A DNA stretch of 64,000 bases from Hymenopus coronatus (GCA_030762935.1 CM060883.1:91704001-91768000), one strand, 5' to 3'. Numbered from the stretch's first letter, positions 18,395-29,642 are shown. Notes: generated by a model not told the origin, from the sequence alone. Translations and numbers: made by a program.

Positions 18395-20140
18395 ATGAAA
18401 GTCATGCATGGTTATCATTTTATCATACTATATTTTATTTACCAATGCTCATCAAGCACTAAATATAATTACACACCTCAAAGTTTAGGATACCTTAGTG
18501 CGGAAGAACAGAAACTTAAACTTATCCACCAAGAAAGTCCTACAGATATTGTTTTTATTGTTTCAAGAATATTTTAATTTAACAACGGATGGCCCACTCA
18601 ATTCCGAAATATTAACTTTAATTAATTGCAAAAGATGTGGAATAATGGATAATGGTTATGGATTTACAACGCCTTCTTATAAATGGAAAACAAAATATTT
18701 AAGATGGCATTATGGAGGTGCAAATGCAACTTTAACAAATATTTCCGATTTTGCATTTAGAGTGTAGGAGAATCATAGTGGCTTTACTTTTCAACATAAT
18801 ATTTTAAAACCAGATATTTTGACTTCACAGAAACGTTTAAATTATAAATTGCAGAAAAAATTGAGTATTGTAAGAATAAGTTTTATGAAATGGATGGTAC
18901 TGTAGCACATTACTTTCACCCATAACTTATTAATCCTGTAGTAGAAATTTACATAGACGCTGATGAAAATTGGTATTTAAAAATGGATAAATAAAGTCCA
19001 AGGGAAAAACCAAACATATTTTGTGTTTTAATATATGAAATTGGACATTCCGTGAGTGTATCCCATACTAATGAAACAGAAGCCGTTATGATTCATTATT
19101 ATACAAGCGACATTATCAATTTACAACATTATGATATTATAGTAATAAGTCACTTTACGGACTGCCATCTCCAGTCGTACAAGATACCCAACCTACAGTA
19201 ACTACTTCGGTAGATAAAGCAACACCGAATTTATGTGAGCTTAAGGATGTTCACACTTTCCTAATAAACAATCACTTAATGTATATATTTCATGATAGTG
19301 GTTTTGTATCTACGATCTCCAAGAAGCACGTTATAACATCAAACCACAATTAAAATGTGATTGGTTATATTTTTACCCTAAGATTTCAAAAGAATAATTG
19401 CTGTATGCCAAAAACCAAATGGTGAAGTAGTATTAATCGTAGAAAAACAAATATATATGATTGAATATCCAAGTTTAAATTTAATGTTAGATTATCTAAA
19501 ACGTTTTTCTGACTTCGGTACATCCATTAATGTAAAAATTAACTGAATATATAATTCATATACTGGCAAATCTTCATGCTCCACAACGATGATTGTTACA
19601 TAGAAATTGATAACTACACTTTTAAAGCGAAATATCACGGACTAATAAATAAACGAGTTTCTGGAGTACCAACTGCTATTGCATCAGCTTTTAGGTACAT
19701 AGATGGATGAGGTATTTTTTTTAAAGTAGCACATGTTTCAAATATAGCGAATTTACGAACCTTTTAGATAAAGCAGGTAAAAACAACTTGTCTATATTTG
19801 GAAATGGTAATTTATTTATGGACACTCTTTAACTGCTGTGGTTCTCAGCGACCCATTCTATACTGGACGTGAAAGACCACTTAATTTTGCTTAGAGTCCT
19901 CTCTTATAGGCTTGGGGTTCTTTTACGTGCCGTAAATCGACGAAACGGGACCAACGGGTTTACTTCCCTTCCGAAGGACTTTTTATGCCCGAAAAAAGCC
20001 ATCATCCTCGGCCGGGTTTGAACCTCCGACCTTACGTATATGAAGTTTGCATGGTAACAATTACACCACAGAGGGTGACATCTATATTTGGAATAGAGTA
20101 TATAAACACATATGAAGGTTTAATTGAAAAGCTCAAAGCT
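18395..20140 (+). pseudogene. Matrix metalloprotease (matrixin) gene carried by element 2
   Basis: Intron-less reading with full matrixin architecture, split by frameshifts. A signal-peptide-like start (MKVMHGYHFIILYFIY) at 18395 is followed by LGYLSAEEQK. Then FQEYFNLTTDGPLNSE gives the prodomain, and NCKRCGIMD (18622-18650) the cysteine switch (family PRCGxxD). KTKYLRWHY and SDFAFRV open the catalytic domain, with DGTVAHYF and IYIDADENW next. The zinc site is YEIGHSVSVSH (19034-19066), where the family has HExGHxxGxxH: first His is Tyr and Gly is Ser. EAVM follows as the Met-turn. Hemopexin-like remains (CELKDVHTF and later AFRYIDG) run to about 19790, where a SINE interrupts. Known matrixins with this compact single-exon form occur in baculovirus-like viruses. 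Cargo status in the element is inferred from position. Confidence 0.82.
19804..20080 (-). mobile_element. SINE-A copy 1, inside the metalloprotease gene
   Basis: About 277 bp flanked by a perfect 13-bp target duplication TCTATATTTGGAA (19791-19803 and 20081-20093). On the minus strand the head is tRNA-like, with A-box near TGGTGTAATTGTTACC and B-box GGTTCAAACCC. A conserved middle and a tail ending CAGTTAAAGAGTGTCCATAAATAAAT follow in pieces. No free tRNA gene is implied. Same family at 24180-24450, 27120-27414 and 45795-46025. Confidence 0.85.
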
Positions 20141-21066
20141 TTGTAAGGAATTTATACCTTTATTCACGTAATTGTATTGCAAGGGTGGAATATGTTTGTA
20201 ATGTGCATCATTGCCTTGAAGCAATGATATGTTTTTAAATTTAAAAACATATTTCTTAACATAATTGTATCAACATTAATTAAAATAAGTGCCATAGATC
20301 TTTCCTCGGCGGAAAACTAACTCCAAGTGAATGAGTTATTATCATTCAAGGCTTAGCGGTTTCATCAGTGAAACGAGGAAAACACAGCATCGCACGTACT
20401 GTCTCCGTTGATTATTCGCTTTGTACGACATATTTATTTCATCTACTAATCTATTAATGAATTTCGTAATCTGGTAGTGTAATTAGGAATTATTTAGGAG
20501 TGTTATCTAGTTGCAAAGAGTTAGAACTATTTGAAAACATACCTCATTATACAGTTAATAAACCTAGTGTACAAGAGTTCTCATCACTTTAGCTAATGGC
20601 TCGGTTAGCTTAGGCAGGAGTTTTCCTGCGTTTACCTGTATGATTTCTGGCCAGTTCATATAGTTAAATTTAAGAACTCCAATTTGAGAGCACCCGCGAC
20701 GTGAAAATGCGTAGGTTGCGATTGAGTTAGGAATAAATCAAAAGGGGTCTATTAAAGATAACAATTCTCTGTTGCATTTACTGTATCGTTTTTAGATAGG
20801 AGTAAAATCCCAAGCTGAATGTAAACATATCAATTTCTTGGAGCAGTATGTGTGGCTGGCAGAAAGCTAGGTAGGAGAAACTTCGGTCGAGGTTTCATTT
20901 TCTTGTTTGTGAAAGTGATATATGATAAGCTTGCCTTATCTTTTGGTCATAATATTGATGTTGATTAAAATGATAATCTATTAATTTAATTGTTTTTAAT
21001 GTTTTAATTTTCAGTTGCCGTCGTCGACGTCATGTTTTAAGCCTACAAAGTAATAATTACATCACT
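20141..21066. other. AT-rich spacer, no gene seen
   Basis: No frame or repeat that I can name. It separates element 2 from the 47-bp array and could contain its lost right end or the 5' part of the gypsy element. Confidence 0.4.
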
Positions 21067-21074
21067 TGTAGCGT

Positions 21075-21606
21075 TGAGGGTTCTTTCGCTTTAAAAGTTA
21101 AAATTTTATTTAGGAGCGTCATTTTAATGCTTTCGGTTTAGAAGTTAAGTTTCTAGTTAGGAGCGTCATTTTAATGCTTTCGTTTTAGGAGTTAAGTTTC
21201 TAGTTAGGAGCGTCATTTTAATGCTTTCGGTTTAGAAGTTAAGTTTCTAGTTAGGAGCGTCATTTTAATGCTTTCGTTTTAGAAGTTAAGTTTCTAGTTT
21301 GGAGCGTCATTTTAATGCTTTCGTTTTAGAAGTTAAGTTTCTAGTTAGGAGCGTCATTTTAATGCTTTCGGTTTAGAAGTTAAGTTTCTAGTTAGGAGCG
21401 TCATTTTAATGCTTTCGTTTTGGAAGTTAAGTTTCTAGTTAGGAGCGTCATTTTAATGCTTTCGTTTTAGAAGTTAAGTTTCTAGTTAGGAGCGTCATTT
21501 TAATGCTTTCGGTTTAGAAGTTAAGTTTCTAGTTAGGAGCGTCATTTTAATGCTTTCGTTTTAGAAGTCAAGTTTCTAGTTAGGAGTGTCATTTTAATGC
21601 TTGCTT
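21075..21606. repeat. 47-bp tandem array, 11 copies with a 141-bp higher-order pattern
   Basis: The marker GAGCGTCATTTTAATGC recurs at 21114 and then every 47 bp without exception up to 21584, eleven times. A G/T variant after TTTCG follows the order G T G T T G T T G T, so copies 3, 6 and 9 match, implying later growth by three-unit (141 bp) blocks. The last copy is degenerate (GAGTGTC). No gaps between copies. Confidence 0.92.
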
Positions 21607-21799
21607 TAGGACCCCTTGAATGTAACTACTATTACCCACACAAGCAATAGACCTCAGCGCTCTACGGACCAGAATCCAATAATCGGTTTTGTGACACAGC
21701 CGCAAATCCCACAAAATGGGGTCCCCTAAATACAATTATTAAACAAGGCAGATCATGCTGAACTACTAGAAGAATGCAGGAGAGAGCGTATGAATCCCT

Positions 21800-21958
21800 C
21801 ACACATAAGATTAGAGTTATAGAAAAAGGTATATGAAGTTATGGTGGATACCGAGTTTGTAACAACAGTTATCGGAGAAAACCTATTCCATGAATTAAGA
21901 AAAACAAACAAAATAAATGTCCTCCCAGTTTATGGAGTACATTGCAGAACTGCCATTT

Positions 21959-22004
<46 letters not shown>

Positions 22005-22360
22005 ATAGAAAAAAAAGAAAAAGAAAACGAGAGAGAGTAAAATATCAGCTGATGTTCAAAATCAAGTTAGGGATTACAACAAGCGAGGTGATTGCCCTGG
22101 GCATATTACAAATGTTATTATAGGGAGTGACATCCAATTTTATTGGAACGGTATAACTGAAATTAAGAGGCGCGTAGTAACAGTTCAAATTGAAGAAGAG
22201 GTAATTTCTCTCCTATTGCTGGAAGAAGAAAGTAACGATATTATAAATAAGAGCTACAACGAGATTAAAATGCAAAAAGAGCGATTCTTGGTTAAGTATG
22301 TAAACATTGACAAGAGTCATAGTATAATTAATGTAAGCACGAAAGATGCCGAAAGAATTT
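21800..22360 (+). pseudogene. Gypsy aspartic protease region
   Basis: The retropepsin active-site segment reads MVDTEFVTTVIGENLF (from 21841); the usual Asp-Thr-Gly has Glu in place of Gly. The flap region follows as INVLPVYGVHC. Then an A run of about 42 (21961-22002) interrupts the frame just after AICKK. Beyond it, in another frame, TNVIIGSDIQFYWNG gives the conserved IIGSD segment near the protease end. The long A run is in the sense direction and has no repeat partner. Confidence 0.65.
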
Positions 22361-22439
22361 AAGACGAAAACAAAAAATAACATTTTAGGTATAGAATGAA
22401 AAGAAAATGATTAATATAGCTCTTCCCTAAATAACCTCA

Positions 22440-23710
22440 GAAAAGAGATGGAAGACCATTTCCCAGGAATCACAGTGTGCAAAGTAGGCGAATGTCAAGG
22501 CATTAACACTTCGCAAAAAGATAGCCTATTTCGAATTTTGCAGCGTTACCAAAAGCTTTTCACAGAAAAATCAGATTTGTGCAATAAATATGTTCACACT
22601 TTTACAGTAAAGGGAGTGAAGCCATATACACACATAAATGTAGACCTATCCTAAAATTATTGCAATTTCAAAGTCAGTCTTCGTTAATGTTTTGTGTTGG
22701 GTACAGGATAAGCTCCGCATGACCTAAAGACGCAAGGCATGTAAATCCCCACACCTTACCCGATCGTTTCAGGACACCGGGAATTAACAGCATAATAGCA
22801 GGGCTTAGTAAAGGCAAACATTATTCCATTATTGACCTTAACAAGTAACACTGGAAATGTTGTCGGATCCGGCAGTAAGGAAATATACGGCCTTCCTCCA
22901 TGATAATAAGGTATACCATATGAATAGGCGAGGTTTTTGTTTAATACCGGTAATGGATTTTGCAATTGACTATGTCAATTACTTTCCTTTATATCAAATT
23001 TCAATAATCAGAATACATATTATAGAAATTAAGTCAAAGTGCTATGATTGTAAACTTGGAAAAATAAAAGATTTTTGTCAAAGAAGCTGATTTTTTGGGT
23101 TATATCATATCAATAGAGGGTATAAAAAACATAACCCAGACCGAGTTACTGCTATCCGCACTAAACCATCATCCGGAAATTTAAAACAACTTCGCAGATA
23201 TTTAAGAATGTTCAATTTCCAATCTAAATTTGTATTTAACTTTGCTTATGTTTTTGCTACTTTGAGAGAACTTTCTGAAAAGAATGAAAAATCGAGATGC
23301 GAAAAACCCCATCAGGAGGCTTTTGACAATTCTAAGGAATTATCTAAGGAATCCATCATATTGGAAAGACCTAACCCTGAACTGCCATACCATATCTTTA
23401 TCCATGTCTTTATTTTAGGTTATGGTAATGTATTTTCTGAAATTTGGGATACTGAAATATACATTATTTCTACTGCATCTTGATATTCTGATATTAAAAC
23501 CGATTCCAAAACACTAGCTATAGCATGCATCACCGAGTTTGGAATCGGAGCTCCATACTTTACTGTAACAAAGTTCAGAGAGTATATCTATAATTGCAAA
23601 CTCATTCTGCATACTGATCATATTAGTCTATCTTTCATTAACAAATGTAAATTAACAAGCACCAAGATATCAACATTTATGAAACAACTTACTTCCTATG
23701 ACATAGACCC
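22440..23710 (+). pseudogene. Gypsy reverse transcriptase and RNase H region
   Basis: The N-terminal RT segment (22448-22654) has RILQRYQKLFTEKSDLCN and the VKGVKPYTH stretch. Later YSIIDLNK and an AFLHDNKVYHMNR segment follow; no readable YxDD was found, so the catalytic part is lost or shifted. Connection and RNase H parts are clear: SSGNLKQLRRYLRMFNF, then HQEAFDNSKELSKES, then LAIACITEFGI and KLILHTDHISLSFINKCK (23590-23640), whose HTDH is the RNase H hallmark. At least five frame changes occur. Confidence 0.7.
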
Positions 23711-23713
23711 TCA

Positions 23714-23716
<3 letters not shown>

Positions 23717-23792
<76 letters not shown>
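23717..23792. repeat. (TA)n(GA)n microsatellite
   Basis: A TA run of about 48 bp followed by a GA run of about 26 bp, inside the gypsy remains. Confidence 0.9.
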
Positions 23793-23796
<4 letters not shown>

Positions 23797-23929
23797 AGCA
23801 CTAGGTTAAAAGCAAACCGACATTTACTAGAAACCAAAGTAAACCCAAACAATTAAATTAAGATTCTAGCTTAAAATACAATAGCTAGTTTCTTTACTAG
23901 AAATCTAAAAGATATTAAAATGTTACAGA

Positions 23930-25200
23930 GAGAGGATCCCAAATTATCAAAATTATTCCTCACTGCTCCTGAAATAAATCCAGAAACTATAGGAAATATT
24001 GGTGTTACAGAAAATAAATTTTATTAAACGCACGGTAAGAACGAAAAAGTGGAGAACAATTATCTCAAAACCTATGGGAAAGGAAAACATTCTTACATTC
24101 CTCAACGCCCTGATGCATGCAGGTACTGGAAAAACTATTCTCACCATAGAGGAAAACCTTTACATCATACATATCAGCAGTCGCCCTCCGTGGTGTAATG
24201 GTTACCATGCTAACCTCATATACCCAAGGTCGCGGGTTCAAACCCGCCAGAGGACAATAGATTTTTTCGGGTGTAACGATACTTAGCATGGGTTCCTTCG
24301 GAAGGGAAGTAAAGCGGCTGGTGTCATAGACGTGTCACGTAAAAGAACCTTAAGCCTGATAGAGACGCCTCTGAGCAAAATTAAGCGGTCTTTCACGCCC
24401 AATTTAGAATGTAACGCTAAGAAACACAGTATTTAAAGAGCGTCCATAAATAACACAATATTCATATTTTTTGATATCATCAAAAAAGTTAGGAAATATT
24501 TATCTGCATGTTAATTTTGCCAAAACGCTAAAATTTTAAATATCAAGTGTGAGATAAAGTCAGAAACTATAATTAGAGATAGAAAGCATTTTCTGAACTC
24601 GAATGCCCTTGACGAGCTCCCACTCCGTTTATATAATGTTAGTTATATATTTATAATTTCTTAAATTCTCACAAGATTCACTAAGATCTACCAAGTTAGA
24701 AATATCAAGAGCAAAACCTGTTTGAGAAAAAGTATGGATGCCTGTATACCTAAATACAGCAAGATAGATGTAATTCTATTAGATCACGCCACTGTACATA
24801 CTAGTAAAATGTTCACAAATATGGGAACACAACATTAAACTATACCATTCCTCAGCCTACTATCCAAGTGGGGACCCTACAGAGTGAGCCTTAAAAGATG
24901 TGACTGTTTACTGTTGCCTTATGAGTCACAGGAACTACCGAGGATGGGTAAAATATTGCCAGAAATTAGAAGACCTACTCAAGAATAATACAATAGGATT
25001 TACCCCAGCCGAACATGTGTTTGGGACAACAGCGTTACCCGTTTTTAAAGAATTGCCGCCTCCTATTCCTAAAGACTGCGAATTAACAGAGGATGAAACG
25101 TCTGATGCAGCATCAAAAGTAACCTCTAAAATAGAGTTGCTCTACGCAGGACTTAACTTAATAAGTTAAAATTTTCGTAATTATACATTTGAAATTATCG
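23930..25200 (+). pseudogene. Gypsy integrase region
   Basis: After the microsatellite, broken integrase sequence resumes. The clearest core part (about 24770-25090) includes IDVILLDHATVHTSKMF with the second acidic region, and PFLSLLSKWG-type or, in another frame, SAYYPSGDPTE remains at the third acid. A C-terminal stretch from 24900 follows (NYRGWVKYCQKLEDLLK, FTPAEHVFGT and a PPIPKDCELTEDE end). The SINE at 24180-24450 splits the first half. Confidence 0.65.
24180..24450 (+). mobile_element. SINE-A copy 2, inside the gypsy element
   Basis: Plus orientation. The tRNA-like head at 24183-24255 has TGGTGTAATGGTTACC as A-box region and GGTTCAAACCC as B-box. The middle has GGTTCCTTCGGAAGGGAAGT and a GTGTCATAGACGTGTCACGT segment, with a GCGTCCATAAATAA tail. 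The head folds like a tRNA in part but lacks an acceptor stem that closes well, so it is not annotated as a tRNA gene. Confidence 0.82.
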
Positions 25201-25330
25201 GCGAAAATGGAAAGATATATGGAAGCTGCCCCTTCCGAGAAATAATACACAAGTATACCTCTGCGGTGAAGCCATCTCTCATCGACACTAACACTTACAT
25301 CCATAGCTATTTAATGTAACTTGGAATTCC

Positions 25331-25424
25331 CGATTTTATTGTATTGTGTATATAATTGTATAATACTTGTTGTAACCTACTTATGTATGTTCTATTTATT
25401 CATTAATACATATCTTGAAGGATT
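25331..25424. other. Short spacer before the inverted duplication
   Basis: AT-rich, without a feature. The homology between the two arms fades in this stretch. Confidence 0.4.
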
Positions 25425-25959
25425 ATAAGTAGTCAGTAATGTCGCAAATAAGGACAAAGAGATGCCGATTCTTGTAAAATATGTGTTAACAAGATGTATC
25501 ATTTAAGATAACATCTGCCGATAGACCACCTAGAGTCCCGCCCCCTACATCATTGCCGAGACACCTGCCTAAAAGCTTTCAAGGCACCTATCAATCAAAG
25601 CAGAGCAGCCGGATGCCGTACCTTTGCCAACCCACCTGTCTAAAATGTTTCTCTTGACGGGCTGTCAATCAAACTTGCTTCAAAACGAGCGAAAATCTCC
25701 TACTGGCATTTTGATAATAAAACTACCATCGAAGTCGCTAATTTTTAATAATTAATTTAATTTTGAAGTTACAACATAAAGAATTGCACATTATCAGGCT
25801 TTAATTATACACTGTTTCCACCTGTGTTAATTTGAATTATATAATCAATTAGAAAACATTTGATTCAATTCTTCTAAGTAAACAATGATTTACGACGCTA
25901 ATATTGACCATAGAACAAAAACGACACATAATGGAATTATTACATTGCTAAGGCTCTTT

Positions 25960-27105
25960 CATATACACGTCTTTTATTCGCGCTATTCCACATTCAAGAA
26001 AGTTTAATTGCAATTACGCTAATTAAAATAGCAATAATACTCAGAGGATTGAAGTTACAATTAAACGCTATTAGACTTTTCTTATTCCTTTATCACCCCC
26101 TACCCAGCTCATTATAAGGATTCACGATTGGTTAATTCAAGAACTTTTAATTACAATTACGCCAATTAAAAGGACAATAACGCATAAAGAATTGAGATTT
26201 CAATTAAACACCGTGATACTTTTCTTATTTCTTTATCATACGCTACCCAGCACAAGTATAAGATTCGCGATATCCCACATTCAGGAAAGTTTAATAACAA
26301 TTTCGTTAATTAAAACGGAAATAACGCTTAAGGTATCAACGTTACAATAACACGCTACAAGACTTTTCTTGTTAATTTATCATCCCCTACACTGCACAAG
26401 TTTACGGTAATTCAAGAAATTTTAATTACAAATACGTCAATTAAAATGGCAATAATGCTTAAAGGATTGAGATTACAATAAAACATCATTACACTTTTCT
26501 TATTCCTTTAACTTCCTCTACGTAGCACCAGTTTAAGATTCGCCCTGTCTCACATTCAAGAAACTTCAACTATTGTAATTGAAATTACAATAAAACGCTA
26601 GAAGACTTTTCTTATTCTATTCCCCAATCCAGCATACGTATAAGATTCATGATTGTTTAGTTTAAGAAATTTTAGTAGCAGTTGCGCAAATTAAAATGAA
26701 AATAATACTTAAAGAATAAAGGTACCAATAACACACTAGAAGCCTTTTCTTACCGTTTATCAACCCCTGCCCAGCACAAGTATAAGATTTGCGCTATCCC
26801 ACATTCAAGATGTTTTAATTACAATTACGCTAGTTAAAATGCCAATAACGCTTAAGGGAATTAAAGTTACAATAAATCGTCTGTAAACTGTTCTTATTGC
26901 TTTATCCCTACGCAGCACAAGTATAAGATTCACAGTTGGTTAATTTAAGAAATTTTAATTAAAATTACGGCAATTAAAATGACAATAACGCTTAGAGGAT
27001 TGAAGTTCCAATAAAACGCTATTACAGATTTCTCAATCCTTTGTCATCCCCTATTCAGCACCAGTATTAGATTTGCGCTTAATTAATGCAATACATTTTA
27101 ATTAC
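25960..27105. repeat. Dimeric ~140-bp satellite, left arm
   Basis: About eight to nine units of 138-150 bp built around ACTTTTCTTATTCCTTTATC and AGTATAAGATTC. Units alternate between two types at the start of the AT-rich part: one with CTATCCCACATTCAAGAAA (near 25980, 26265, 26540, 26785) and one with GATTGGTTAATTCAAGAAA (near 26127, 26400, 26646, 26923). The true repeat is therefore a ~280-bp dimer. The same alternation is present in the right arm. Confidence 0.85.
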
Positions 27106-27119
27106 AATTACATCCTTTA

Positions 27120-27414
27120 AATGGAAATGGCGTGTTATTTATGGACGATCTTTAACTTATGTGGTTCTCAGGGACTCTTTCTAAGTTTTGCGTGAAAGAC
27201 CGCTTAATTTGGCACAGAGGCCTTTCCATCAGGCTTGAGGTTCTTTTCCGTGCCGTAAATCTACGACACGGGACTAACGGCTTTACTTCCCTTCCAAAGG
27301 AAGCCATGCTAAGGATTTTAAACCCGAAAAAATCCATCGTTCTCCGCCGGATTTGAACCCGCGACCTTGGGTATGTGAAGTCAGCATGGTAACCATTACA
27401 CTACGAAGGGCGAC
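27120..27414 (-). mobile_element. SINE-A copy 3, in the left arm only
   Basis: About 295 bp, minus orientation, flanked by the 13-bp target duplication ATTACATCCTTTA (27107-27119 and 27415-27427). The corresponding place in the right arm (about 43070-43090) is an empty site with a single related copy, so the insertion followed the duplication. Confidence 0.88.
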
Positions 27415-27599
27415 ATTACATCCTTTACTTTAATTAAGAATGCAAATAACAACTCCGTTTGCAACAATGTAGCGAAATGGGTGACACAAATTCTTCACAA
27501 AATTACATCTTCATATCAATGATTATACGCCCTAGTGCATACGAACATTATTCGTGTAACTATATAAAATCCTTTTATTTACGCAAATGTCGGCCCCAT

Positions 27600-28180
27600 A
27601 CTAAAGATGTCGGTTAACAATACTTTGAAATCACTTAGACAGCCTACAATTGACTCAGTAGTATTCTCTAATTTCAGCACTGAAGTATAAGCTATAACTT
27701 GAATCGCCCATCACACGAACATTTTCAACAAGGGCATTCCATACCAAAAAACAACAGCTAACGTTGCTTGAAATCACTTACACAGCCTAAAGCTGACTGA
27801 GTAGCATCCTCCAATTTCAGCACTGAACATTTTCAACAAGGGAATACCATACCAAAAACAAAAATTAACATTGCTTGTAATCACCTAGACAGACTATAAC
27901 TGACTCAGTAGTATTATCTAATTTCAACACTGAAGTATAAGCTATAAGTTGAAGTATCACGGATCTTGACGATTATGCATAAATATCTTCAAAAATACAA
28001 ATAGTAATCCAAAATCATCAGTTAACATTGCTTGAAAATATTTTGACATCCTAAAACTGACTCAGAATTATTCTCTAATTTTAACTCTGAAGTATAAGTT
28101 ATAACTTGAATCGCTCATCACATAATTTGATGATTGTGCATAAATACTTATTTTCATAAAAGGGGAAATATTTAGTAGCC
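27600..28180. repeat. Second tandem repeat of the left arm (~110-190 bp units)
   Basis: Four imperfect units containing TTAACATTGCTTGAAATCAC, CTGACTCAGTAGTATTCTCT and TTCAGCACTGAAGTATAAGC, starting near 27610, 27755, 27865 and 28020. The mirrored array lies at 42330-42900. Confidence 0.75.
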
Positions 28181-28209
28181 ACTTATCACAGTCGCTATTC
28201 ATAAAAACT

Positions 28210-29642
28210 ACGCATGGCTGCTCATCTCTTGGCTAACATATACGACCACGGAAACGTGGACATAGTCTTACAACAGCGAAGCATGACCCAACCAGTTTCA
28301 GAGATAAAGAATGCTGGCGACCATTCAAATATAACGTCCTAGCCTCTCCCTTCAGAGCTTTCTGTTAGAAAAAATATTCTCACTCGGACCCAGATACATG
28401 AACTCCTTCCCTGAGGTATACACTGAAAAACATTTTTTTTTTATTTCATATGAGCAACTATATAAGCATGAGGTTTGCAATATAGCGCTACTAAATCAAT
28501 ATGACCGCTGTGAAAGCATTCTTGGAAACAGACGTCAAAACCTTTGGTGACATGGATGACTAGAAGAGAGAGAGAGAGAGAGTGCTGAAGTTTCGCATCA
28601 TTATACTTACATTCATAAAGAATCGTTGAATAAATGAATGCGTACGATTACACGCGCATTAGCTGTTTACCAATACCGTTACCTTCCAGTAATCCCTGCA
28701 CTGCTGAATGCCCTGTCTTCGAGCGAGATATATTGTAAGTATAACACATTCATGTTGTCTACTATTGTTATTACTTCATCTGTATTCGAGTATCGTAATG
28801 TTGACTAATTCCAATGCATTTTTATGTATCCAGGGTCGGAACACCCAAGAACCTCATCTTTCAGATGGCACAGATGAAATGGATATGTTTATACCAGCGC
28901 ATGAGATTGAGGATCATTTAGAATCATGCAACGGTCGCACACGTGTGATTTGTTCAAAACCCGCAGAGCATGATAGAATAACATCATACTTCATCTGTAA
29001 ATCGACCTGCAGCGTGTGTTGGTCAAGACATATGAGGCAGAGTTGATTACAAACTGAAAAAACTACAAGTGACCAGTACAACAAAAATTTATTTCTTGAA
29101 AAAAAGTAATAATCCTCATTCTTCTTTTCAGAATTCAAGACAATCCCGGTACCACCAGAGCTCACAGACCCTGCTGGGACTGACATAAACGAGGTGGATG
29201 TCATCATTTCAAACCCATGGAAAATCTGTCCTGTACACGATTGTGATGAACTTACGAATAAGAATAAGTCGAATCAATCACAATGTGAGTATAATATCTT
29301 GCTATTACATAAAGAAAGAAACTAATCTTATTTTCATTGCAGTCATTGAGCTACAAGAAAGCAGAAACATTTATTAATTTTCAATAATTCTAATGTTGCG
29401 GATCCAGAGAGATACAGGAGAAGAGTTTTAAAAAATACGTGAAATCCCCTTTTGCCTATCATCTGAGGAAGCTGAGATTGCTGGAAGATCGTATGCACAA
29501 CATTTATAAACGAGAGGCAAACATAGAGTAATATGGAACCCGCAGCAAACCAACAAAACGTATCATCCAATTCTACATGTCCTAAACAAATAGTGCTATT
29601 GAGACGCTTTATTATGAGCTTCCGTGCTTTTCAACAGCAGTG
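28210..29642 (+). pseudogene. Relic of an unidentified multi-exon gene, left-arm copy
   Basis: Four to five exon-like segments are separated by intron-like AT-rich pieces. An N-terminal part near 28213 starts MAAHLLANIYDHGNVDI. A part from 28501 is broken by a GA microsatellite and a stop. The segment 28835-29045, after the acceptor TATCCAG, carries IPAHEIEDHLESCNGR and SYFICKSTCSVC. The segment 29132-29284 (153 bp, between TTTTCAG and GTGAGT) carries VPPELTDPAGTDINEVDV and WKICPVHDCDEL, and a last part extends to a stop near 29642. Intron phase is kept across the 153-bp exon. The right arm has the same set. I cannot name the gene; see the finding on a faint p53-family resemblance. Confidence 0.6.

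Larger units (their letters stand above)
9936..20140. mobile_element. Polinton/adintovirus-like element 2, old and AT-rich, with extra cargo genes
   Basis: About 10 kb of decayed coding sequence with two divergent blocks meeting near 16.3 kb. Minus block: packaging ATPase, an unassigned gene, a PLA2-like gene, two small proteins, an adenain-like cysteine protease, coiled-coil genes, integrase. Plus block: penton, major-capsid-like gene, matrix metalloprotease. A Bro-N gene lies at the left end on the plus strand. No family B polymerase was found between its limits. It differs from element 1 by strong AT bias, divergent gene blocks and heavy decay (stops every few dozen codons). Two SINEs sit inside it with target duplications, fixing those insertions as later. 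Terminal repeats were not found. Confidence 0.8.
21750..25330 (+). mobile_element. Decayed Ty3/gypsy LTR retrotransposon
   Basis: Protease, reverse transcriptase, RNase H and integrase remains occur in the Ty3/gypsy order on the plus strand, spread over 3.5 kb with many stops. LTRs were not identified; the segment 25300-25420 after the integrase could include part of one. A SINE (24180-24450) and a TA/GA microsatellite (about 23717-23792) are inside it. The region ends at the border of the large inverted duplication at about 25425. Confidence 0.8.

Noticed and set aside
21075..21606. CRISPR-like regular array
   Set aside because: The 47-bp units are contiguous with no unique spacers, and the setting is eukaryotic.
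24183..24255. tRNA gene with A- and B-box
   Set aside because: The same head with the same downstream sequence occurs four times, twice with clear target duplications, and the acceptor stem does not close well; it is a SINE head.
28914..29207. Minus-strand frame of 97 codons over the exon relic
   Set aside because: The splice sites and the mirrored copy support the plus strand here; the minus frame is a shadow.
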